A stretch of 64,000 nucleotides of DNA from positions 6,983,001 to 7,047,000 of the forward strand of contig WPIO01000009.1 of assembly GCA_009760855.2 (NCBI GenBank), given 5' to 3'. This DNA comes from Cristatella mucedo (taxonomy: Eukaryota > Bryozoa > Phylactolaemata > Cristatellidae). The position numbers and the translations under genes are program-made. The notes below the pieces were generated by a model that saw only the letters and a program-made list of their open reading frames with translations, was not told the origin of the DNA and ran no database searches. This document shows, piece after piece, positions 56,848 through 64,000 of this stretch; position 1 is the stretch's first letter, and each line of letters opens with the position of its first letter.

Positions 56848-56925
56848 GCAGCATATGTAAAGTGCCAAGTTAGAGATTAAGCTCTGATTGTGCTATACAA
56901 ACATATCATCTTTATTATTATTGCG
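56848..56925 (+). mobile_element. LINE family D 3' terminus
   Basis: GCATATGTAAAGTGCCAAGT, TAGAGATTAAGCTCTGATTG, TGCTATACAAACATATC then (ATT)n. Only the terminal hairpin and tail are recognisable. Confidence 0.5.
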
Positions 56926-57815
56926 GGATATCTTATTTTGATAGTATGAATGGCTAGTGTTTGATTAAGTGGAACAGATGATCGCTGTAAATTTTTTAGA
57001 GGCTTTGGTCAGTCGGAAGATCCTGCTAAGCAAATTCTCAATAAATGCCCGGATTTCGCTAATAGTATGCTCATTATAAATCTTCAAAGTCAACTCAGCT
57101 GTAAATAGTACCACCCGGTAGCATACCCAGTGAAATTTTCTAAAATTACCTGGGTGCTGAGATACAATATATGGCCTTAGAGCATGCTAATTTGAATGGT
57201 TCAGCATCAAGCCCTCGGGCAGGCAAAGATTCTTTACGTGTCTATTTCTCACCGGATCCGATCGAAACAGACGAATAGCTGGCAGATTCCAGAGCGGGGT
57301 TTAATAGCCGAGATGTCTGTGCTTAACTTTGTATCGCATGAGAGCCTTTCCGACGAACTGCAGCTTTGACTCATTATAAAGCAATCCTAATAGAAATCAA
57401 GTAGTCTATGGACTCAACTGGGCTGCAAGGCTTCGCCGGTTATTCTGAGACAGAGACTCGAAGCTCGACCCATTATTAACACTACATCAAGAGATGAGCA
57501 ATTAGTAAAAATAGCTCCATTGTCAAGATCTCATTGAAATCCGTGCCTCACTCGGTGCTCGATATAATCTTAGGAGAGATTTCCGCCGTCATGACAGAGT
57601 GACAGCCAGTGGGAGGGGCAATGACATTCACAACGCCAGCTTTAATCAAAGGGAACAGTCTGAAGCATCTTCGGGTAGCATGGCTGAGAGCCCAAAAGGC
57701 ACTCATGCCGGTGTGCTACCGAAAGAACACGAATAACAATAGGAAATGGACTGCAAAACAAACTCTTTACTAAAATAAAATCAATGTTGTCAACTTGTTT
57801 GGTCCGGAAGCCCAA
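56926..57815. other. No gene recognised
   Basis: Short frames only and no matched repeat. Confidence 0.35.
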
Positions 57816-57819
57816 CGAT

Positions 57820-58753
57820 GCAATGATGATAAAAATAACTTCCTAGTTATGAGCAAACCCTGTGTGATTCAGAAATTTGAAAGCCTGACGCTCAAAATTG
57901 GCTCTGCCAGCATATCTCCCGTTGAAACAGCTCGAAATCTAGGTGTCATGTTCCAAAGTGAACTCTCGTTAGATTACCACATAAGCTCCACAGTCAAATC
58001 TGCCTACTTTCAGCTACATAACAATGCTAAAACTCGGGCTTGTTTAGATAAAGATACCACGTCTAAATTGGTCTATGCATTTTTGACGTCGAGACTTGAT
58101 TTCTGTAACTCTCTGTTTACTGGCTAATCAAAATATGCAACCAAGCGATTACAGCTTGTACAAAACTGTGCAGCCACGCTTGTCTGTCGTGAACGTTGCA
58201 CAACACGTCGCTTCTTGCCGACATGCACCGACTACCAGTCAAGCACTGCATCGACTGCAAAGTCGTGTCCCTCACTTTTAGGTCACGACGTCCTTTGGCT
58301 CCAGCCTATCCCTCAGATCTACTCCCTTACCAGCCAAGTGTCGTACCACCTGCTTTTCGGAATCCAACAAACTACAGCTACCTTCTACAAACCTTAAATC
58401 CTTTGGAGACCGTGCATTTTGTTCGTATGCTCCTAAAGCTTGTGACTCCCTTCTGACGCATCAGAACGTCCCCTGACTTGACCACGTTAAAAAAGAACCT
58501 AAAAACACAGCAATGTAGAATAGCATTTAGAGGGTGCCTGTGATTCGTCTTTCATGTGCTTATGCATGCTGACTCCGTGCATGCTGCCACTAACCACACT
58601 TGCATGTAGACACTGTGCCTGTCACCCATGACTACGTTGTCCAAGTCGTTTATCAAAAATGAGATTACTCACCATCGACTCGCGTTTCCGTTTGCAGCAA
58701 ATGCAAAGCGCCTAGGAAGAGATTGAGTTCTCTGAGGGCACTTTATTACGAGC

Positions 58754-58790
<37 letters not shown>
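57820..58790 (+). mobile_element. LINE family A, 5'-truncated copy
   Basis: Begins in the post-YADD region (GATGATAAAAATAACTTCCT; protein NFLVMSKPCVIQKFESLTLK) with 110 open codons to 58127, then frame breaks (58196-58456 continues the C-terminal domain), 3' untranslated region, hairpin at 58708-58745 and a 12-unit (ATT)n tail to 58790. Confidence 0.87.
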
Positions 58791-58791
<1 letters not shown>

Positions 58792-58799
58792 GCCTGCCA

Positions 58800-59140
58800 C
58801 TAGGATTTGCTAGCGATACTAATGCACATGGCATCGGTGTCACCGTGTTATTGAATTTTCTGAAGATTAGAATAACCGACGGCCGTGGCTTTGCATAGTC
58901 TAAGGACCAGACAAATTACTCAGCATCGGAGTAAGATCTGCTATCTCAGTTTTCGGGCGTCCCAGCTTTCACCTGTACTTGAGTGAAAGAACATTCGTGC
59001 TTCAAGCTGACCACAAACCGCTCTTCAGAATTTTGAACTTAAAAGAGAGTGTTCTGCGGATAACTGCACGACGATCATTATCCTTGGTTGTAGCCGAGTT
59101 TTCGTGGCTGGGAATTCATTTAGAATTTGCAGGGCCCACT
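58800..59140 (+). mobile_element. Ty3/gypsy LTR-retrotransposon relic, RNase H domain
   Basis: Three pieces in order: LGFASDTNAHGIGVTVLL (the SD-x-S-x-x-GIG start of the RNase H fold) from 58805, then QTNYSASE near 58910 (the NYS-x-x-E block), then after a frame change YLSERTFVLQADHKPLFRIL near 58974-59030 (the TDHKPL block, here ADHKPL). Stops TAG and TAA fall between. No LTRs, integrase or protease were found. It is a short, inactive piece of pol directly behind a family A LINE tail. Confidence 0.75.
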
Positions 59141-59162
59141 GACGAATGCCTGTATTCTGATA

Positions 59163-59216
59163 ACGGTCAGCACTTTCACTGGCTTTCACTGGCACTTTCA
59201 CTTTCACTTTCACTGG
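59163..59216. repeat. CACTTT/CACTGG minisatellite
   Basis: Short hexamer-like repeat: CACTTTCACTGG, CTTTCACTGG, CACTTTCACTTTCACTTT, CACTGG. 59217-59414 holds nothing recognised. Confidence 0.8.
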
Positions 59217-59414
59217 CAGAGGTAACCATATAACACGTTCGCTCACTTTTTGCCAGCAAGGGCCTATCGCTCGACTTCGCTTGGTAATTATGGATCAATT
59301 TTTTGTTTAGGGTCGATTTTGTAGCCTTCTGCTGCAAATTGACGGCATAAATCACGTTTGACTGTCCTGTATCAGCGACACAGTAGTCAGGTGGTCGAGA
59401 AGTCGTTCTAGGTC

Positions 59415-59946
59415 ATTTAGAGATAATGAGCATCACAGTTGCCACATCCCACCACTTCGCTCCGACCAGCACCGGCTATCAGTCAAGCGACCGATCGACT
59501 ACAATGTTTTGTCGTTCACTTTTAGGTCCCTTCATTCTTTGGCTTTAGGCTACTTATACGATCTCCCCCACCAGGTCAAGCATCGCAACACAAGCTTTTC
59601 GGAGCTAACTGTTTACCTCTACCTCTTACAAACCTTAAATCTTTCGGAGATCTTGCATTTAGTCAATATTCTCCAAAATCCTGGAACTGACTACAAAATT
59701 CCGTCACGAAATCTCCTGATTTAATCAAATTTACAAGAAATTAAAAATGCACCAATTTATGACAGCATTTGGTGGGTCCCTGTGATTCGTCAAGCATGTG
59801 TTTATTCGTGCAGACACTGTTGGATGCTGCCACTAACAACAATTGCATTCGGACCCTGTACAAGTCACCCCTAACCATGTTATTCATGTGTTTATGAAGC
59901 ATAATACCATTCAAAATTCAATCGTGTTTCCTTTGCAGCAAATGTA
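59415..59946 (+). mobile_element. LINE family A, 3' fragment without hairpin
   Basis: C-terminal domain and 3' untranslated region (TAGGTCCCTTCATTCTTTGG, GGTGGGTCCCTGTGATTCGT) ending at TTTGCAGCAAATGTA, right where the terminal hairpin should begin. The next element starts there, so the hairpin was lost or replaced at the junction. Confidence 0.8.
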
Positions 59947-61545
59947 CCAAGAGCACTAAGCAACTACCGCCCAGTCTCCCTTCTAACATTCCTTTTAAAG
60001 ACACGGGAAAAGGTGGTGGCTGTCCAGCTGAACTCATATATCGAAACCTCACATCTTTCTAGTAGGTTCCATTCTGGCTTTAGAGCAATACACTCCACAG
60101 AGCCAGCATTGCTTAGGGTATACGACGACCTGCTTAGGAATGCAGACATGGGTAGAGTGTCTCAGCTTGTTTTGCTCGATCTTTCGGCAGCTTTTAATGC
60201 CATCGATCACAAAGTTCTTCTAGAGCGCCTCTCATCTCGCCTGGGCATCACTGGCTCTGCTCTGCAGTGGTTCAGGTCCTATCTCAGTGGGAGACTCCAG
60301 AGTATTGACGTGAATGGACAAAGATCGTCTGAAGTACCTCGGAAATATGGTGTACCTCAGGGCTCCGTGCAAGATCCGGTTCTTTTCACGGTGTATACTC
60401 TCCATCTTGCTTATGTGATTGGCAAGCACAATCTAGGCTTTCACTTCTAAGCGGATGACACTCAGTTATACCTTTGCTTTGATTCCTCACAGCCTTCGAG
60501 CACCTCGAATTCTCTGAACTCAGTTACTGCATGCATTGATGACATCTGCACATGGATGGCAGCAAATTTTCTAAAACTAAACGATAGTAAAACTAAATTA
60601 CTAGTTATGGGCAAACTCAGTGTGATTCAGATAATGGAAAGGCTGACTCTCAAAATTGGCGTGCCAGCATATCTCCTGTTGAATTAGCTCGAAATCTAGG
60701 TGTCATATTCCAAAGTGACCTCTCGTTAGACGACCATATTAGCTCCACAGTCAAATCTGCCTATTTACAGCTTCGTAACATTGCTAAAATTTGGGCTTTT
60801 TAGATAAGGATAGCACGTCCGTGTTGGTCCATGCATTCGTGACATCCCGTCTCAACTTCTGAAACTCACTGCTTACTGGCCTACCAGCATGTGCGATCAG
60901 GCGATTGCAGCTGGTGCAAAACTTTGCAGCTAGGCTTGTCTGTCGTAAGTTTCGCAGTTGCCACATTACTCCACTTCTCGCCGACCTGCACTGCTACCAG
61001 TCAAGCAACGGATTGACTTCAAGGTTTTTTCGCTCACTTTTAGGTCCAATCATTCTGTGGCTCCAGCCTATCTCTCAGATATACTACCCCATCAGGCCAA
61101 GCATCGTACGACCTGCTTTTCGGAATCCAACAGTCTACAAATACATCGTACAAACCTTAAATCCTTTTTAGACCGTGCATTTAGTTCGGACGCTCCCAAA
61201 GCTTGGAACTCCCTCCCGTCCTGCGTCAGAACATCCCCTGACCTGACCACATTTAAAAGGAACTTCGAAAAACACTCCTATTTAGGACAGCATTTAGTGG
61301 GTCCCTGTGATTCGTCCTTCACGTGCTAATGCTTGCTGATACTCTGCATGCTGCCACTAACCACATTTGCATGCTGACCATGTGCATGTCACCCCTAACC
61401 ATATCATTCATTTTGCTTGTTTTTCAAGCAGGATTTTACTTACCATTCAATTGCATTTCCCTTTGCAGCAAATGTAAAGCGCCTAGAAAGAGATTAAGTT
61501 CTCTGAGGGCACTTTATCAAGTACATTATTATTATTATTATTATT
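59947..61545 (+). mobile_element. LINE family A, reverse transcriptase to 3' end
   Basis: Starts in reverse transcriptase ([10 protein letters not shown]-type block at about 59964), then 145 open codons (60013-60450), a TAA in place of Tyr in the YADD motif (60448-60450), further frames through the C-terminal domain (60958-61329), 3' untranslated region, hairpin 61477-61515 and (ATT)n to 61545. It directly adjoins the AT-rich viral-type block. Confidence 0.87.
60013..60450 (+). pseudogene. LINE family A reverse transcriptase, N-terminal half
   Basis: 145 codons: [40 protein letters not shown] (motif A with Asn in place of the catalytic Asp of AAFD), YLSGRLQSIDVNGQ, GVPQGSVQDPVLFTVYT. It stops at HF before a TAA that replaces Tyr of YADD; the next codons still read [10 protein letters not shown]. 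Both active-site changes make this copy inactive. Confidence 0.87.
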
Positions 61546-61560
61546 AAATAAGTAGTATCA

Positions 61561-61860
61561 GGTGTTTCAACTGCTATAGAAGTTGGTTCAAAAGCAGTAG
61601 TAAAAGTAGCACCAAAAACTGCAATGAAGCTATGATTACAAGCAGGTAATACAATAAAAAAGATAGTTCCAAATGTATTACAATCATTCAAAGTAATTGA
61701 AGGATTTACTATAGCTTTAGGATAATTTTTATCAGGAGTAACAGGAATAGTAGATCTCGGATTATTTATTGAAGAAAATTTTGGTGATGTTTCTTCTGGT
61801 AAGTATGGTCAGGTGTTCTGGAAAAAATGCCAGATTCAAAATAAGGACTATGAAAGATGA
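61561..61860 (+). pseudogene. Viral-type relic, hydrophobic frame 1
   Basis: One frame reads coherently with stops at TGA 61633-61635 and TAA 61723-61725, ending at TGA 61858-61860. Pieces such as VSTAIEVGSKAVVKVAPKTA are Val/Ala/Lys-rich with hydrophobic stretches; no domain is recognised. Its stop overlaps the ATG of the next frame as ATGA, a compact arrangement usual in viruses and not in host genes. AT-rich, unlike the LINEs to the left. Confidence 0.4.
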
Positions 61861-62284
61861 ATGCAATTATAGAGGTAGGTTTTTACATCTCTGAGATATT
61901 ATTAGAAGCAAAGAAATCAAAGAGGACTTGGTATCTTTATCCTAGTAAGTTTCCATCTGATACATTTAGAGAAGACTTTTCTTGGGATGCTACATAACTT
62001 GATCTAATCGATTGGAAGGAGAACTTCTTAGAAATGAGAGGATGCTTTATGCCAGCTATTCCAGCTATCATTGCTAGTATAGCTAGTATAATTGGCACAG
62101 TTGGTTTAGCAGTTTTAATCACAGTAGCTGTTGCTGGACTTTTAAGAACATTGAAGATGAAACATTGTCTACTGCTAGAGCACCTAAAATTAATACTCAT
62201 GAAGAAAGAATGAGTGCTTTATCACTTCAAAGTGAAAAATTAAAGAATAATATTGCTGACTCAAAAAACTTGAGAGAAATATAG
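61857..62284 (+). pseudogene. Viral-type relic, membrane-segment frame 2
   Basis: ATG at 61857 opens 46 codons to TAA 61995-61997. The same frame then continues to an about 28-residue Ala/Ile-rich membrane segment (62052-62145). A frame change near 62147 leads into a charged stretch (TARAPKINTHEERMSALSLQ) that ends at TAG 62282-62284. Function unknown; a membrane-associated virion or entry-type protein cannot be told from a chance hydrophobic stretch. Confidence 0.35.
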
Positions 62285-62586
62285 ATAAATGTGTTGATAT
62301 TGGTTTTAGTGGAAAAGTACAGAATTCAGAATTTACAAATCGATTGACTTACCTTAATAAAGGAAGGGGACTTGTAGAAAAAGGTGGAGTATCATACTCA
62401 AATGATTTAAAATGAGACATAACCAAAGTAGAAGCTTCAACAGTTGGTGGATCTAAAACGTGTGATTATAAGGCGGAGTCTGCAATGCTTCCTGCAAATT
62501 TATTTGCTCAAGGTAAGAGTCAAGAAGGAATATATTTAGAGATGCTAAAATTAAGAAATGAGTCAAAGAAACGCTGTAAGAATTAA
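62281..62586 (+). pseudogene. Viral-type relic, frame 3
   Basis: Reads about 100 codons with one internal TGA (62413-62415) to TAA 62584-62586. Pieces: GFSGKVQNSEFTNRLTYLNK, KVEASTVGGSKTCDYKAES. Soluble, Lys/Ser-rich, no recognised domain. It may be the displaced C-terminal part of frame 2. Confidence 0.35.
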
Positions 62587-62663
62587 ACGTTTGTGTATCT
62601 AATTAGTTTATTATCATCTGTAAGTGTATAAGTAACGCTTAGTTGTGCGAATTATAAATGAAG

Positions 62664-62991
62664 GTGAAATGATTCTAGACCATAAGCAGTTGCAGATTCT
62701 ACTTGCTAGTCGAAGTATCCAAGATGTTTTAGACGTCCATCTATTCGAGTGTAGGCCTAATATTTGTTTGCTCTTTTATCGAATCAAACTCCAATAAAAT
62801 CAGAAGATAGGTCTATTTTTATTTCTATTGTTTTTTTATCTATCGGCTTCGCATAAATTATTAAAGGAATTGTTTACTTTATTGTTATCTATGTGATCTT
62901 TCTCTTGTAAAGGCATTTTACCAGTCACTACTAAAAATGCCAATCTCTGAGCATAATATAATTTTCTATCGATATAAATTTGTATGTCCAT
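62664..62991 (-). pseudogene. HNH-AP2 endonuclease, decayed
   Basis: ATG at 62991 opens 51 codons to TAA at 62838-62836. They read IDRKLYYAQRLAFLVVTGKMP and then DHIDNNKVNNSFNNLCEA, the core of HNH_3-type nucleases (the DH and two Asn blocks of the zinc- or metal-binding HNH fold). Beyond the stop, KNNRNKNR continues the family pattern, and after a frame change FDKRANKY ... RIDGRLKHLGYFD ... SATAYGLE is a clear AP2 DNA-binding domain, with three in-frame stops. HNH-AP2 proteins are free-standing homing-type nucleases of phages and large DNA viruses. Finding one next to a metazoan LINE, on the strand opposite to its neighbours, is unusual. Confidence 0.75.
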
Positions 62992-63173
62992 TATTATCTA
63001 TTGTTCCTCATTTTTCTCCACATCATTCCACCAAGATCTGTTTTTCATTAAAGATACCAGTATAAGCATAGTAATCTAATAGTTCAATAACACGTTCACT
63101 CAAAGCAGCAACTTCACATCGTTATATTTTATATACTTTTCCTGTCTCTTTATTATAATTTAATTTACATCGA

Positions 63174-63834
63174 ATGTATCAAGAAGTCAAACTTTATCTA
63201 GCTGGTCATCAACTAAATCTAATTCTTAAATCTTAAGAATCAATCTTTAGAAGATTAAAGAATATTGATTTAACTGGCACTAAATCTATTCTTCTGAAAG
63301 ACAGTCAACGAAAAATAATAGAAAAGTATCAAGCAAAAAGAGTAGGAATGCAATTGAATCTTAGTCTTAAACAGTTAAAAGCAAATACAAGACATGGTTC
63401 AGGTATTGTTGATATTATAAATAAGATATATGGTGGAAGGGAATTTCGCTTAAAGTTACCAGCTGGAGTAAAATCCGAATTTGTTTCAAATGGAGTTTTT
63501 AATGATACTGATAAATATAGTTATGCCGGTGGTACAAAATTTACTAAAAGAATGAAAAAGGGCTACCAAGGGGTCAATGATCTTGATAGTCGTACACTTA
63601 TTCTTGACCATGCATATAATGAGACAAGTTCTATGTCTGAGCCAAAACGAACAGAGAAACGAAATTATAGCAGTCATGGCAGCCAAAGCAAAATTAGATT
63701 GGGGTATTGGTGGAATGTTAAACAATTCATTGGCTACTGATTTCTTAAAAGATAAAGTAAATAATCCTGCAAGTTTGAATAACATAAACAATTATGCTCA
63801 TGGCATTGTTGATAAAATGTTGGATATCAGTTGA
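63174..63834 (+). pseudogene. Parvovirus/adintovirus-type phospholipase A2 domain protein, decayed
   Basis: ATG at 63174, TAA at 63234-63236, then the same frame stays open past 63650; a frame change near 63640-63665 moves it to the frame that ends at TGA 63832-63834. The N-terminal part is basic with LNLSLKQLKANTRHGSG. Then come YAGGTKFTKRMKKG (calcium-loop type glycine turn) and GVNDLDSRTLILDHAYN (catalytic helix type), as in the PLA2 domains of parvovirus capsid proteins and of Polinton/adintovirus-like elements, where the activity breaches the endosome. The expected catalytic His before Asp is Leu here (CTT). Broken and inactive. Confidence 0.65.
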
Positions 63835-63866
63835 AAAAAATATAACTAAAATAACTAATTTAATTT

Positions 63867-64000
63867 TTATTTTTGTTTTATTGATAGTCCAATAATCTGC
63901 AGGATAGAATTCACTTCATTTATCTGAATTTTAAACTTAAACTTGATCAACCTTCAATCCAATATGAAGTCTTTCTTCAGAGTTGTAAGTATCTTTAGTT
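63867..64000 (-). other. Possible further relic frame at right edge
   Basis: A minus-strand frame ends at TAA 63869-63867 and is open to the window edge except for one TGA (KFKFKIQINEVNSILQIIGL is the readable part). If real, it is the C-terminus of another gene of the same AT-rich element, running convergently towards the phospholipase-type frame. Confidence 0.25.

Noticed and set aside
61561-63834. Alternative genetic code with UGA as tryptophan in the AT-rich block, as in mollicutes
   Set aside because: In-frame stops include TAA and TAG as well as TGA, several align with positions that are not Trp in the families, TGG is also used, and frame changes are present. Ordinary decay explains all of it.
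61546-64000. Bacterial or phage contamination at the contig end
   Set aside because: Not excluded, but the genes are broken by many stops and frame changes, unlike a live contaminant, and the block joins a host LINE tail without a gap. Kept as an integrated relic with that caveat.

Overview
This is a eukaryotic, almost certainly invertebrate metazoan, nuclear window. The evidence is a spliced beta-1,4-galactosyltransferase gene with GT-AG introns, many copies of CR1/L2-type non-LTR retrotransposons (LINEs), tRNA-derived SINEs, microsatellites and satellite-like tandem repeats, and long AT-moderate stretches with no coding signal. No bacterial gene organisation is present. The species cannot be named from the sequence.

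Layout. 1-13 kb: LINE and SINE debris, including a long minus-strand LINE of family A (4.1-7.3 kb) lying inside an old duplicated segment (2.2-8.4 kb) whose second copy is at 24.3-27.3 kb, and two decayed family B LINEs (10.6-13.3 kb). 14.8-18.5 kb: strongly diverged tandem arrays with a period near 170-180 bp. 19.8-27.3 kb: further LINEs, a SINE, (AC)n and (CT)n tracts and the second copy of the old duplication. 28.4-37.1 kb, minus strand: four coding exons of a beta-1,4-galactosyltransferase (about 290 codons; the last exons were not found). Its 6.5-kb second intron carries LINE fragments and a decayed, unidentified reading frame near a pair of direct repeats. 39.2-55.2 kb: two copies of a second old duplicated segment, each broken up by nested LINE and SINE insertions, including the best-preserved LINE reverse transcriptase (41.3-42.9 kb, 529 codons) and the longest family B element (50.6-54.1 kb). 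56-61.5 kb: a run of same-strand family A LINEs, with a Ty3/gypsy RNase H relic between two of them. 61.55-64 kb: an AT-rich block of decayed reading frames including an HNH-AP2 endonuclease and a parvovirus-type phospholipase A2 domain; this looks like a relic of an integrated DNA virus or Polinton/adintovirus-like element.

How the parts relate. Family A LINEs end in a hairpin (AAAGCGCC ... GGCGCTTT) followed by (ATT)n. The tRNA-derived SINEs end in nearly the same hairpin and tail, so the SINE most likely uses the family A reverse transcriptase. Family B LINEs end differently, in (ATTAC)n. The nesting order (LINE in duplication, SINE in LINE) gives a relative time line. The only plausible working host gene seen is the galactosyltransferase. 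All coordinates of repeats were judged by eye and are approximate to roughly 10-30 bases unless a splice site, start or stop is named.
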